From Natrialba magadii ATCC 43099 (lineage in GTDB: Archaea; Halobacteriota; Halobacteria; Halobacteriales; Natrialbaceae): a stretch of 64,000 nucleotides of DNA. Numbering within the stretch: the stretch's first letter is position 1; every line of letters starts with the position of its first letter. This document shows, one piece after another, positions 9,531 through 18,473 of this stretch. The notes under the pieces were generated by a model that saw nothing but the letters and a program-made list of their open reading frames with translations, searched no databases and was not told where the DNA came from. The stretch covers positions 2,542,001-2,606,000 of the forward strand of contig NC_013922.1 of the NCBI RefSeq assembly GCF_000025625.1. Reading direction: 5' to 3'. The position numbers were made by a program, and so were the translations under genes.

Positions 9531-10592
9531 CTATTCGTACCCCACGCGTGGATCCAGAACGGTGTAGAGGAAGTCCTGGAGGATGTTTATCGAGACGATC
9601 AGGATGATGAAGACGAACATTAGCGATCCGACCAGCGGGAGGTCACCCTGGATGGCTGCCTGGAAGAACAGGTAGCCGAGGCCGTTGATGCCGAAGATGA
9701 CTTCGACAATGACCGAGCCGCCGATCAAAATGAACGCTTCGTTCGTGATAATCGGGACGAGCGGAACCAGCGCGTTCCGGAAGACGTGCTTCCAGACGAT
9801 GACGCGGTTACGAAGTCCCTTGGCTTTCGCCGTCTCGACGTAATTCGAATTAATCGTTTCGAGAACTGCCGTTCGGCCGATTCGCATCTCGTTCCCCATC
9901 GCGGCCGAACCGAGCACGATCGCAGCAGGCAAGACCTGCTTGATCGATGCCATGAGTGTTTCGAACGAGAAGTACACCCCGATCGGGATACTCACGATTC
10001 CGATCGTCATCCAGTCGGTGAACGCGATGAAATCGAGTGGCGGTTGCCCGATGAGATTACTACTGACACCAAGTGACTGCCAGTTGAGTCCGAAGAAGAA
10101 CCGTTCGGACTGGCGGAGGACGGCCAGGATGATGATCGCGAGCCAGAAGTTTGGCATTGCGCGCCAGACGATACCGCCGAACGATGCGAGGTAGTCACTC
10201 TTCGTGTTCGGGTTCAGACCGGCGTAGAAGCCGAGCGGAATCCCGATGAAGATTGCGATCAGAACCGACCAGAACCCGAGCCAGAGTGTCCGTGGTGCGT
10301 AGGTCGTCAGCAGGCTTTCGACACTCCTGCCTGGCTGAATGACCCAGGACTGGCCGAGGTTGAACGTCAGCATATCAACCATGAAGTTGATATACTGTTG
10401 CCAGAGCGGTTCGTTCAAACCGAGTCGTTCTTCGATACGTCCGCGACTTGCGCCTCCCCCTTCAGGACCAACAATGGCGGCGACAGGGTCGATAGGGCCC
10501 ATTCGTACGATGACGAACGTAATCGTGAGCCCGAAGAGAACGACAGGGACCGACAGGAGCAGCCGGCGGAAGAAGTACCGCCAGCGACTCAC
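9531..10592 (-). CDS. Peptide/nickel-type ABC importer permease, B-type subunit (system 1)
   Basis: 353 residues, normal for DppB/OppB. It begins 'SRWRYFFRRLLLSVPVVLFG', the usual N-terminal helix, then has a long external loop with 'LGLNEPLWQQYINFM', and further helices. The EAA-like cytoplasmic loop is 'NYVETAKAKGLRNR', followed by 'HVFRNALVPLVPII'. It pairs with the C-type permease to form the membrane channel. A 168-nt gap containing two hairpins and a TATA-like sequence separates it from the binding-protein gene upstream. Confidence 0.93.
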   Translation of the reverse strand: MSRWRYFFRRLLLSVPVVLFGLTITFVIVRMGPIDPVAAIVGPEGGGASRGRIEERLGLNEPLWQQYINFMVDMLTFNLGQSWVIQPGRSVESLLTTYAPRTLWLGFWSVLIAIFIGIPLGFYAGLNPNTKSDYLASFGGIVWRAMPNFWLAIIILAVLRQSERFFFGLNWQSLGVSSNLIGQPPLDFIAFTDWMTIGIVSIPIGVYFSFETLMASIKQVLPAAIVLGSAAMGNEMRIGRTAVLETINSNYVETAKAKGLRNRVIVWKHVFRNALVPLVPIITNEAFILIGGSVIVEVIFGINGLGYLFFQAAIQGDLPLVGSLMFVFIILIVSINILQDFLYTVLDPRVGYE

Positions 10593-10760
10593 GAATGATC
10601 ACCCGTCTGCAACATCTGCATCATATCTCGTACTATAGGTTGTTCGAGCATTCCTTGATTATAAACCTCCCTATTGTCGTTGAACGCGCGCGCAGTTGTG
10701 CGGGAGAGGGAGAACTCCCGGACTACGTCTGTGCGGAATCTGCTCCGCCTCAGACCGACG
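10593..10760 (-). promoter_or_regulatory. Hairpin-bearing spacer between binding-protein and permease genes
   Basis: Two inverted repeats lie just after the binding-protein stop: GTCTG/CAGAC arms at 10727-10731 and 10751-10755 with a nested GCGGA/TCCGC stem, and CGGGAG/CTCCCG at 10701-10706 and 10715-10720. On the minus strand GGTTTATAATC (about 10659-10668) could be an internal TATA box about 65-75 nt before the permease start. Such a spacer could lower permease expression relative to the binding protein. This function is inference. Confidence 0.45.
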
Positions 10761-12539
10761 TTATTCGTCTAGCGTGACGTGGTTGTACCGCTGCAGGTAG
10801 TCGCCCATCGTTCCGAACGGCTCGATGTCGACGTGCTGGTAGTTGAACTGCTCGGCAATCTCGTGGTACAGTGGGAGCATGATCGCGTCGTCCCAGATTG
10901 CCTGCTCCATGTCGATGTACGCCTCGTTGCGTGCTTCCTGTCCTTCCTCGGGCTCAGGATTCGCTTCGACAGTTTCCCAGGCTTCCTGGGCCATTGCCGA
11001 CGCGTCGGAGTCCTCTTCGTGCCAGTCGAGGTAGTAGCCACTCGCATCGCCAGGCATACGCGAGGTGTCGGTGTTCTCCGGCTCGAAGCCGAACATCCCG
11101 TAGTCTGCTGCTGGCCAGCTCCACGTCCAGCCGAGCGAGTAGAACTCAAGGTTGCCGTTCTCTCCCTGTTCCTGCAGCGTCGCGAACGGGGTTTCCTCGA
11201 GCTGGAGGTCGACACCGAGTCCGGAGAGCCTGTCACGGAGGTCCCGACCGGCTTCCTGGAAGACCTCGTCCTCGTAGGTTGTCAGCGTGAGCTCGTACGG
11301 ATCGTCGTCATCGTAGCCAGCCTCCTCGATGAGTTCACGTGCGGCGTCACGGTCCGACTCGAACAGTTCGTACGGGTAGTCCTCGATAAACTCATCGCGG
11401 CGCTCTGGACCGCCTGGGAACGCACCTGGCGGCGTGAACGTCACTGCCTCTTCGCCACGCCCCTCGAAGATGTCCTGGACGAGGGCCTCACGGTCGAGAA
11501 CGTATGCGATTGCCTGTCGAATCTCGACTGGGACAGACGGTGCGTTGAACGCGAAGTAGTAGGTCGACAGCTGTGGAACGCCGACGTAGTCGAGCATGTC
11601 GCCGTTTTCGACGGGACCGTACTCACCGACTTCACGCCCTTCGTCGTCCGTTTCTGCGTCGATCAGTGACTGATCGTAGTCTGCGGTTGGAATACTGAAA
11701 ACGTCGGCACTGCGGTCCATCGCGTAGGTGAAGTGTGCAGTGTCGTCTTCGAGAATCTGCCAGTGGACACCGTCGATGTTCGCCACGCTGCCGTGGTAAT
11801 CGTCGAACGTGGAGACTTCGGCTTCTGCGTCTGGGTCCCAGTTGTCGAACTCGAACGGACCGGTACCGATCGCAACCTCGCTCGAGAGTTCGCTCTGGTC
11901 GTAGTCGCCGTCGTAGCCCTCGATGTCGCCGACGATTCCCTCTGGAATCGCGGAGAAGGAGTCGTACGACAGCAGGTCGAGCGCGTTCGGGTTCGCCGAA
12001 CGGAGCGTAATCTCGAACGTTCGGTCGTCGATTGCTTCGGCCCCAATCGACTCTGGAACGACTGCACCATCGTCGTCCGTCTCGTGTTCGATTGCGAGGA
12101 AGATATCGCCGAGGATAAAGTTCGCGCGCTCACTGTTCTCGGATTCAGCGAGTCGGCGGAACGCGTACACGAAGTCGTCCGCGGTCAGTTCGCTTCCGTC
12201 GTGGTACTCAGCTTCTTTCAGCGTGAACGTGTACGTCAGCAGGTCGTCGGAGATTTCGACTTCCTCGGCGAGAAGGTTTTCGACCTCTGCCCCACCGTTC
12301 GGGAAGTAGGTCAGCCCCTCGTAAATCTGGTTGATGACCTCACCCGAGGCCGTATCGGTCGACTGAATCGGATCGAGCGACGTCATCGTCGAGTTGATCC
12401 GGTTCAGAATTCCTTCGTCACCGCTCCCGTCGTCGGAGGGATCCTCGTCGGTAATGCACCCAGCAAACGTTGCCACCGCAGCACCTGCCCCGGCAGTCTT
12501 CAGGAACGTCCGCCGAGACTGATCTATTTCATTCGCCAT
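10761..12539 (-). CDS. Peptide/nickel-type ABC importer substrate-binding lipoprotein (system 1)
   Basis: 592 residues of the family 5 solute-binding proteins. The N-terminus has the twin-arginine motif 'SRRTFLKTAG', a hydrophobic stretch and a lipobox ending 'TFAGC', so it is exported folded by Tat and anchored by a lipid on Cys28. Family landmarks are present: 'LDPIQSTDTASGEVINQIYE', 'LTADDFVYAFRR', 'AIAYVLDREALVQDIFEG' and 'WDDAIMLPLYHE'. The mature protein is very acidic. It is the first gene of the minus-strand operon, and a TATA-like sequence lies about 30 nt upstream of the ATG. Ligand unknown: peptides, nickel-chelates or sugars are all possible in this family. Confidence 0.93.
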   Translation of the reverse strand: MANEIDQSRRTFLKTAGAGAAVATFAGCITDEDPSDDGSGDEGILNRINSTMTSLDPIQSTDTASGEVINQIYEGLTYFPNGGAEVENLLAEEVEISDDLLTYTFTLKEAEYHDGSELTADDFVYAFRRLAESENSERANFILGDIFLAIEHETDDDGAVVPESIGAEAIDDRTFEITLRSANPNALDLLSYDSFSAIPEGIVGDIEGYDGDYDQSELSSEVAIGTGPFEFDNWDPDAEAEVSTFDDYHGSVANIDGVHWQILEDDTAHFTYAMDRSADVFSIPTADYDQSLIDAETDDEGREVGEYGPVENGDMLDYVGVPQLSTYYFAFNAPSVPVEIRQAIAYVLDREALVQDIFEGRGEEAVTFTPPGAFPGGPERRDEFIEDYPYELFESDRDAARELIEEAGYDDDDPYELTLTTYEDEVFQEAGRDLRDRLSGLGVDLQLEETPFATLQEQGENGNLEFYSLGWTWSWPAADYGMFGFEPENTDTSRMPGDASGYYLDWHEEDSDASAMAQEAWETVEANPEPEEGQEARNEAYIDMEQAIWDDAIMLPLYHEIAEQFNYQHVDIEPFGTMGDYLQRYNHVTLDE

Positions 12540-12565
12540 TCGAGTGAGACGAGATGCTCAGGTCC

Positions 12566-12576
12566 CATAAATTTTT
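12566..12576 (-). promoter_or_regulatory. Candidate TATA box of system 1 operon
   Basis: Read on the minus strand, AAAAATTTATGG lies about 27-37 nt before the ATG at 12539, preceded by A-rich sequence as in a BRE. This spacing predicts a leaderless or near-leaderless mRNA. Confidence 0.45.
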
Positions 12577-12607
12577 GTTTTGGATCCGGTGTGCTACCAT
12601 TACGTAA

Positions 12608-12626
12608 ACACAATAACCTATTGTGT
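12608..12626. promoter_or_regulatory. Perfect 8+3+8 palindrome, candidate operator
   Basis: ACACAATA and TATTGTGT form a perfect inverted repeat around a 3-nt spacer, about 35-50 nt upstream of the proposed TATA box of system 1. Position and symmetry fit a dimeric regulator site; no binding protein is identified. Confidence 0.4.
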
Positions 12627-12780
12627 GCCTTATGTGGACAATACTCGTAGATAATCACGAAAATCTACAATCGGTCACGTGCGTTTCTGGCCCCGTTACT
12701 GGATGACTACGTTTATATAGTGTTGGTTCCATATCACTATCATCAGTCGTTACAATTAAACACTGTTTAACTACCTCCTC

Positions 12781-12841
12781 CTGAGCAATCGAGTCCCGGG
12801 AAGGTCTCGGTGATACTACCGGGTTGCTCAGACTATTTCTC
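12781..12841. repeat. Interrupted inverted repeat in the divergent promoter region
   Basis: CTGAGCAA at 12781-12788 pairs perfectly with TTGCTCAG at 12834-12841, and inside it CCCGG (about 12795-12799) pairs with CCGGG (about 12829-12833). It could form a cruciform or, if transcribed, a two-part stem. Confidence 0.5.
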
Positions 12842-13015
12842 ATATAAATGACTAACCGTCTCGTTAGGCATAAACACAACAAATTGTATGTTTATAGCAG
12901 TTTGCTCGCGTGTCGTACGACGCATGTTCCAGGTATATTAGTATTACAGGACAGACATCGAGTATCAACAGCCCGCCTCCGGCCTGGTAATGCTTTGTTG
13001 ACTGAAAAACAACAA

Positions 13016-13025
13016 CATATTTATA
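13016..13025 (+). promoter_or_regulatory. Candidate TATA box of system 2 operon
   Basis: ATATTTATAC lies about 24-30 nt before the ATG at 13048, typical for a leaderless haloarchaeal transcript, and no Shine-Dalgarno sequence is present at that ATG. Confidence 0.5.
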
Positions 13026-13047
13026 CCTGTGCTAACACCGTGATTGC

Positions 13048-14871
13048 ATGGTGGAGAATAACAATCGATACCGACCTGGTATCAATCGACGCCGTGTCCT
13101 CCAAGGACTTACTGCGGCGGGTGTGATTGGGGCTGCTGGATGTCTCGATAGTGAGGAAACCGACGAGACCGGTGACACGTACACTATCGCCGACGGAACG
13201 GACGCCGAATCGATGAACTTCATTCAGGTGTCCGACGACAACACGAACAACCGACTCGCGCTGGTGATGGACAGCGCGTACACGGTTACAACCGACGACC
13301 AAATTTTCCCACTGTGGATGGACGTCGAGGACACTGGCGACGCACAGGTGTACGTCGCAACCCTTCGCGATAACCTCCAGTGGGGCGGTGACTACGGACA
13401 GATGACCGCCTCTGACTGGGTGTACATGATTCAGGAAATCCATCAGGGTGAGGACAACTGGGCACTCTCCGAAGCAGCCGGCAACTGGGCCGGCACCCAC
13501 GTCGAAGAAACCGGGGAACTCGAGTTCCAGATCGAACTCGAGAGCCCGAACGCCGACTGGCCGTTCGAGCCGGACCTCTGGGGATCGTACTGTATGCCAC
13601 AGGGGCTCCTCGAACCGTACGTCGACGAGCAAGACGGTGAGGGTCTCGACCAGGACCAGGAAGTGCAGGAACTGGCCTACGGTGGAAACCTGGGGCCCTA
13701 TACCTTCGAACGCTGGGACCGCGACTCCGAGTTCGTTGCTGTGAAAAACGACGAGTACTACATGAACGAACTCGACGCTGATGACTTCCCGGACTACATC
13801 AGCGACGAGCAGGTGGAAGCCTGGCAGAACGCACCGACCTTCGAGGAGTTCTCCTATCAGGCAATCGACGAGGACAGTACGCGGATGAACGCTCTCGGTC
13901 AGGGTGAGATCGAGGAGACCAATATTCCATCGACTCGCGTCGAGCAGTTCGAGGGTCGACCGGACATCGACGTCATGGAGGTACCGTATCCGTACCTGAC
14001 GATCATGGCGTACAACCAGCGGATGAACGGCTGGGAAGAGCTTCGCACGCGCGAAGTCCGCCAGGCACTCTCGATGGCGATCGACAAGGTCGAGATTTCG
14101 GAGAACATCCTCCGTGGCTACGCCGAAGTCGCACACACGTTCCAGCCACAGTGGTCCGAGTGGTACGACGAATCCGAAGTGACCGAGTTTGGTGAGGGAG
14201 ACAGCTACGACCCAGACGCCGCCCGAGACCTTCTCGAAGAAAACCTGAGCTCGGAGTACGGCTACGACAGCGACGGAACGCTCCTCGGACCGGACGGCGA
14301 ACAGGTCACGCTGACGATGGTCTACTCGCGTGGGACCGAAACGACGGCAACCACGGCCGAGTTTATGGGCGACGAACTGGGCGAACTCGGCATTGAGGTC
14401 GAGTTCGACTCCGTGACGTTCGACCAGATGATCCCGAACTACGTCCAGAACTCCTGGCAGGGCGACGAAGACGATCAGCCATGGACGGGCGGACCAAACA
14501 ACGACGGTCCGCGTGACAACTCCGCGAGTGCGGAGGACTGGGACCTGATGTACGGCATCAACTTCAACACCTACCCGCGGACGCCGGCGGCAACGGACGC
14601 GTTCTGGTCCGAGCAGGCGCCGACGAACTACTTCGGCTACGTCCCTGACGCCGACATGGACTCGCTGTTCAGTACCGTCCGGACAAGCGCAGATCGGCAA
14701 GAGCGCGAAGAGACGCTCGCGGAAATCTTCGGTATCCTGAGCGAGGACCAGCCGGTTAACTTCGTCGCCATGAGCGACGACATCATCGGCTATCAGGGCT
14801 ACGTCGATGGGCCAGAAGAGGAGTTCGGTCAGGCGTGGGACCGCCACACCTGGGCGTTCGACGAGGCCTGA
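13048..14871 (+). CDS. Peptide/nickel-type ABC importer substrate-binding lipoprotein (system 2)
   Basis: 607 residues, family 5 solute-binding protein. The leader has 'NRRRVLQGLTAAG' and a lipobox 'GAAGC' (Cys32), indicating Tat export and lipid anchoring. The lobes contain 'MTASDWVYMIQEIHQG', 'GPYTFERWDRDSEFVAVKN' and 'EVRQALSMAIDKVEISENIL', typical of this family. It is only distantly similar to the system 1 binding protein, so the two importers probably take different ligands. A TATA-like box lies about 25 nt upstream of the ATG. The permease gene follows after 97 nt. Confidence 0.93.
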   Translation: MVENNNRYRPGINRRRVLQGLTAAGVIGAAGCLDSEETDETGDTYTIADGTDAESMNFIQVSDDNTNNRLALVMDSAYTVTTDDQIFPLWMDVEDTGDAQVYVATLRDNLQWGGDYGQMTASDWVYMIQEIHQGEDNWALSEAAGNWAGTHVEETGELEFQIELESPNADWPFEPDLWGSYCMPQGLLEPYVDEQDGEGLDQDQEVQELAYGGNLGPYTFERWDRDSEFVAVKNDEYYMNELDADDFPDYISDEQVEAWQNAPTFEEFSYQAIDEDSTRMNALGQGEIEETNIPSTRVEQFEGRPDIDVMEVPYPYLTIMAYNQRMNGWEELRTREVRQALSMAIDKVEISENILRGYAEVAHTFQPQWSEWYDESEVTEFGEGDSYDPDAARDLLEENLSSEYGYDSDGTLLGPDGEQVTLTMVYSRGTETTATTAEFMGDELGELGIEVEFDSVTFDQMIPNYVQNSWQGDEDDQPWTGGPNNDGPRDNSASAEDWDLMYGINFNTYPRTPAATDAFWSEQAPTNYFGYVPDADMDSLFSTVRTSADRQEREETLAEIFGILSEDQPVNFVAMSDDIIGYQGYVDGPEEEFGQAWDRHTWAFDEA

Positions 14872-14968
14872 TCGACGACCACCGAATCGACTCGAAATCA
14901 ACACCAGACAGAGATTCAAACGTGTTGCTATGTTTCATACTCTTATTGGAATGCAGTGGTGATGGCGC

Positions 14969-15943
14969 GTGAGCATGACAACCTACATTCTGCGTCGAGT
15001 TGCCTGGGCAGTCGTCGCGTCACTGATCATCCTGACGCTGACGTTTATGCTCCTGTACTTTACGCCGGATACGCAGCTTGCAGAAATGCAGTTCCAGGCC
15101 GCACAGGCCGGTGAAGATCCAGAAGAGATCGGAGACGCATACGAGAGCTACTACGGGTACGACCAACCAGTCCACGTCCAGTACGTCGACTTCATGGGGA
15201 ATATGCTCTCACTCGACTGGGGATGGTCTGAGACCCGTTCACAGCCCGTCACAACAGCGATAGCCGACGCAATACCCTACTCGATGATGTACGGGGTCCC
15301 CTCGATCATTATCTCGACGATCCTCGGCATCGGAATCGGGCTGTACTCCGCGACGAACCAGTACACCCGGAGTGACTACGCCGCGACGTTCTTCGCCTTC
15401 TTCGGACTGAGCATTCCGGACTTCTGGTTCGCGATCATCCTGCTCGTGATCTTCGGGGTGGTGCTCGGCTGGGTTCCCATCTTGTTCGACACGAGTGTCG
15501 CTATCTTCTCGTTAGAGAACGCACAACAGCTGATACTCCCCGTCATCGTGCTCACACTGAGTTCGATTGCAAGCCTGATGCGCTACTCACGTGCAGAGGC
15601 ACTCGAGTACGTCGAGGCGGAGTTCGTCAAAACAGCGAAGGCGAAGGGTGTGAAGGGACGACGGATCCTATCTCACCACATCTTCCGTCCTGCATCCGTG
15701 CCGCTTGCGACGATTCTGGTCGGCGATCTGCTGGGGATTATCCTGGTTTCGTCGTACCTGATCGAAGTGGTCTACGGGATTCCGGGACTGGGGACGCTCA
15801 GCTTCCGGGCGATTATCAATCAGGATACACCGCTGGTGATGGGGACAGTCCTGTTGCCGGCGTTCCTGACGATTATCGGAAACCTGGCACAGGACATCGC
15901 CTACACGGTGCTCGATCCACGAATCGACTACGGTGATGCCTAA
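14969..15943 (+). CDS. Peptide/nickel-type ABC importer permease, B-type subunit (system 2)
   Basis: 324 residues. It starts with the usual 'TTYILRRVAWAVVASLIILT' helix, has an external loop with 'YYGYDQPVHVQYVDFMGNM', and a cytoplasmic EAA-like loop 'EFVKTAKAKGVKGR' followed by 'HHIFRPASVPLATI'. Two starts are possible: GTG at 14969 and ATG at 14975; GGTGAT at 14958-14963 could serve either. The stop shares the base at 15943 with the ATG of the next permease, so the two are translationally coupled. Confidence 0.92.
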   Translation: MSMTTYILRRVAWAVVASLIILTLTFMLLYFTPDTQLAEMQFQAAQAGEDPEEIGDAYESYYGYDQPVHVQYVDFMGNMLSLDWGWSETRSQPVTTAIADAIPYSMMYGVPSIIISTILGIGIGLYSATNQYTRSDYAATFFAFFGLSIPDFWFAIILLVIFGVVLGWVPILFDTSVAIFSLENAQQLILPVIVLTLSSIASLMRYSRAEALEYVEAEFVKTAKAKGVKGRRILSHHIFRPASVPLATILVGDLLGIILVSSYLIEVVYGIPGLGTLSFRAIINQDTPLVMGTVLLPAFLTIIGNLAQDIAYTVLDPRIDYGDA

Positions 15944-17142
15944 TGGCCGTCGACAACGATTCCCGTGGTACGAGCGCAGCCGGTGAAACGTTCGAAGACG
16001 TCGACTGGGAACAGGTCGACAGCGAACGGCGGTCGTGGTCGGTCAAGATGGTCGCCATCGCGAGTATCTACCTCGTGTTTGCTGCCGGTGTCATCTACGA
16101 CTACGTCATCAAGACGCCGGGGACGGAGACGATTGCAACAGTCGGCATCAACCTGCAGGCACTCGACTGGCTGTACATCCTGACTCTGCTGTCGATTCTG
16201 TGTTTCGTCGTCGTGCCGCTGTACGAGAACAAGCGCATGACGAAGTATTACTGGCGGCAGTTCCGCAAGAACAAGGCTGCCGTTATCAGCCTCGTCTACC
16301 TGGGGATCATCTTCGTCATCGGTTCGATCGGGCCGCGTTTCCTCGATCGACCGACCGTCGATCCGAGTAACGCCTACCAGCCGCCGGTGTTCATGTCGGT
16401 CGAAGAGTGGATGCCGGTCGAGTGTGCCGGTGAGGTCTCGGGTGGATACTGTCATGGTACCTGGGATCATCCGTTTGGGACGACCCACGAGGGGAAAGAC
16501 ATCCTCGTTTCGGTTATCTACGGGATGGAAGTCAGTATGCAGGTCGGCCTGATTGCCGCGATGATCACGATCACGATCGCAGCGATCGTCGGCGTGAGTG
16601 CCGCCTACTTTGGCGGCTGGATCGACGCCGTGCTCATGCGCTACGTCGACATCCAGATCACGTTCCCGACGTTCTTCCTGTACCTGATGGTCGTCTACCT
16701 CTACGGTGGAAGCCTCTTCAGCATGATCGTGATCTTCGGTCTGCTTGGCTGGGGTGGCATTGCCCGTATCGTTCGCAGTGAGGCACTCCAGCGCCGCGAA
16801 GAGGAGTACGTACTCGCTGCGAAGAATGCAGGCGCGAGCAGTTACTGGACGATGCGTCGTCACCTCCTGCCGAACGTTTCGAACAGCGTCATCACCGCGG
16901 TGACGCTGTTGATTCCCGGGCTTATCCTCTTTGAGGCGAGCCTGGCGTTCCTCGGCCTCGGTGATCCGACAGTCCCATCGTGGGGTGAAGTCATCGCGTC
17001 CGGACGTGACGACCTGCAGTACGCCTGGTGGATCTCGACGATTCCGGGGATTTTCCTGTTCTTCACGATCCTCGCGTTCAACTTCATCGGCGACGCGCTT
17101 CGTGACGCACTCGACCCACGCTCGGAGGGGAGCAGCGAATGA
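15943..17142 (+). CDS. Peptide/nickel-type ABC importer permease, C-type subunit (system 2)
   Basis: 399 residues. An N-terminal extension of about 90 residues with two hydrophobic helices (about 30-47 and 74-92) precedes the normal DppC core, which begins near 'KYYWRQFRKNKAAVISL'. 'HPFGTTHEGKDIL' and the EAA loop 'EYVLAAKNAGASSYWTM' are typical, as is 'FLGLGDPTVPSWGE'. The system 1 equivalent carries a still longer N-terminal extension. The end overlaps the following ATPase gene by 4 nt (ATGA). Confidence 0.92.
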   Translation: MAVDNDSRGTSAAGETFEDVDWEQVDSERRSWSVKMVAIASIYLVFAAGVIYDYVIKTPGTETIATVGINLQALDWLYILTLLSILCFVVVPLYENKRMTKYYWRQFRKNKAAVISLVYLGIIFVIGSIGPRFLDRPTVDPSNAYQPPVFMSVEEWMPVECAGEVSGGYCHGTWDHPFGTTHEGKDILVSVIYGMEVSMQVGLIAAMITITIAAIVGVSAAYFGGWIDAVLMRYVDIQITFPTFFLYLMVVYLYGGSLFSMIVIFGLLGWGGIARIVRSEALQRREEEYVLAAKNAGASSYWTMRRHLLPNVSNSVITAVTLLIPGLILFEASLAFLGLGDPTVPSWGEVIASGRDDLQYAWWISTIPGIFLFFTILAFNFIGDALRDALDPRSEGSSE

Positions 17143-18473
17143 CGCCGGCACCAACACCGCCGTCGTCGCCGAGTCCTGACCGGAATCGCGATGGTGAAGA
17201 GAACCAAGACGAACGCGGACACGGACACGAACACAAACACGAACACGAGGATGAGGACGAACAATCCGATTCGGCGAACGCGACGACCACAGTGACTTCG
17301 AACGAAAACACGACCACAACGGACCACGCGGCTGCAACCGACGAACCGACCATGGAAACCGCCACGAACACCCATAGAGACATCGAACGAGGCGATCCGC
17401 TGCTCACCGTCGAAAACTTGCGAACCGTGTTCGACACCGACGACGGACAGGTACAGGCGGTCGACGGTGTCGACTTCACCGTCCACCGCGGCGAAACTGT
17501 TTGCATCGTCGGCGAAAGCGGCTCCGGAAAGACGGTGACGAGTGAATCGATCACGCAACTGTTCAAGAGCCCACCCGGATCGATTGCAGATGGCTCCGTC
17601 ATCTTCGATGGTGACGACCTGGCCGCACGGTCCGAAGACGAACTTGCCGACATCCGCGGCGCACGGATCAGCCACATCTTCCAGAACCCACAGGGTGCGC
17701 TCAATCCGGTCTACACCGTTGGCTGGCAGCTCGTGGAGGCAATTCAGCTCCACCGCGACATCGATAAGGACGGCGCCCGCGAGGAAGCTGTCGACCTCCT
17801 CAGCCGCGTCGGCATTCCGGAAGCCAGCGCCCGACTCGACGACTATCCACACGAGCTCTCCGGCGGCATGAAACAGCGCGTGATGATCGCAATGGCGCTT
17901 GCGTGCCAGCCAGACCTGCTCATCGCCGACGAGCCGACGACCGCGCTCGACGTGACCATCCAGGCACAGATTCTCAGACTCCTGCGCGACCTGCAGGAGG
18001 AGTTCGAGATGGGGATTATCTTCATCACCCACGACCTCGGCGTCGTCGCCGAAATCGCAGACCGCGTCGTCGTCATGTACGCTGGCAAGGTGATGGAACG
18101 CGGCAGCGTCTACGACGTCTTCGACTCTCCGTCTCATCCCTACACGAAGGCACTACTCGAGTGCCTGCCGGGTCATGGCTCGCTGGGGGGTATCCCCGGC
18201 TCGCTCCCGGACCCGATCGATCCACCCGAGGGCTGTCGGTTCGCAGAGCGGTGTCCGTACGCAATCGAGGAGTGTCGAACCGGGGACCAGCCGGCGTTCG
18301 AGTCTGCTGCAGGCGACGGACACGAGGTCTCGTGTGTCCACTACCAGACCGCCGACGATCCGTCGGTACTCGAGTCGGTCACGACTGACACTGCGGATGG
18401 CCACAGCGAACGGCGAACTGGTCGGACAGACGGAGGGACGGTGCAAACGAATGGAGGTGATCATCATGAGTGA
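17139..18473 (+). CDS. Peptide/nickel-type ABC importer ATPase, D-type subunit with His-rich N-terminal tail (system 2)
   Basis: 444 residues. The ATP-binding domain has Walker A 'GESGSGKT' (125-132), Q-loop 'IFQNP' (180-184), signature 'LSGGMKQR', Walker B 'LLIADEP', and the compact C-terminal cysteine motif '[14 protein letters not shown]' plus 'VSCVH'. The first 85 residues are hydrophilic and low-complexity, with a histidine-rich run '[14 protein letters not shown]' at 28-41. An internal ATG at 17352 would remove this tail, but the ATGA overlap with the upstream permease supports the 17139 start. The tail might bind metal ions; that is inference. Confidence 0.92.
   Translation: MTPAPTPPSSPSPDRNRDGEENQDERGHGHEHKHEHEDEDEQSDSANATTTVTSNENTTTTDHAAATDEPTMETATNTHRDIERGDPLLTVENLRTVFDTDDGQVQAVDGVDFTVHRGETVCIVGESGSGKTVTSESITQLFKSPPGSIADGSVIFDGDDLAARSEDELADIRGARISHIFQNPQGALNPVYTVGWQLVEAIQLHRDIDKDGAREEAVDLLSRVGIPEASARLDDYPHELSGGMKQRVMIAMALACQPDLLIADEPTTALDVTIQAQILRLLRDLQEEFEMGIIFITHDLGVVAEIADRVVVMYAGKVMERGSVYDVFDSPSHPYTKALLECLPGHGSLGGIPGSLPDPIDPPEGCRFAERCPYAIEECRTGDQPAFESAAGDGHEVSCVHYQTADDPSVLESVTTDTADGHSERRTGRTDGGTVQTNGGDHHE
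18453..18462 (+). promoter_or_regulatory. Full-length Shine-Dalgarno GGAGGTGATC
   Basis: A ten-base perfect complement to the 3' end of archaeal 16S rRNA, placed 3 nt before the ATG at 18466 and inside the preceding gene. It decides the start of the system 2 F-type ATPase, since the reading frame itself is open from 18175. Confidence 0.8.

Larger units (their letters stand above)
12540..13047. other. 508-nt divergent intergenic region between two ABC-importer operons
   Basis: AT-rich relative to its surroundings, with no convincing gene. It holds the promoters of both operons and several inverted repeats listed separately: a 19-bp palindrome at 12608-12626, long arms at 12781-12841, and ATAAACA/TGTTTAT arms between about 12870 and 12896. 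Several TATA-like words (12713-12718, 12841-12847, 12891-12896, 13017-13024) lie in it. No regulator gene is adjacent. Confidence 0.7.

Noticed and set aside
15940-17337. 465-residue frame antisense to the system 2 permease
   Set aside because: The plus strand encodes a recognisable DppC-type permease.
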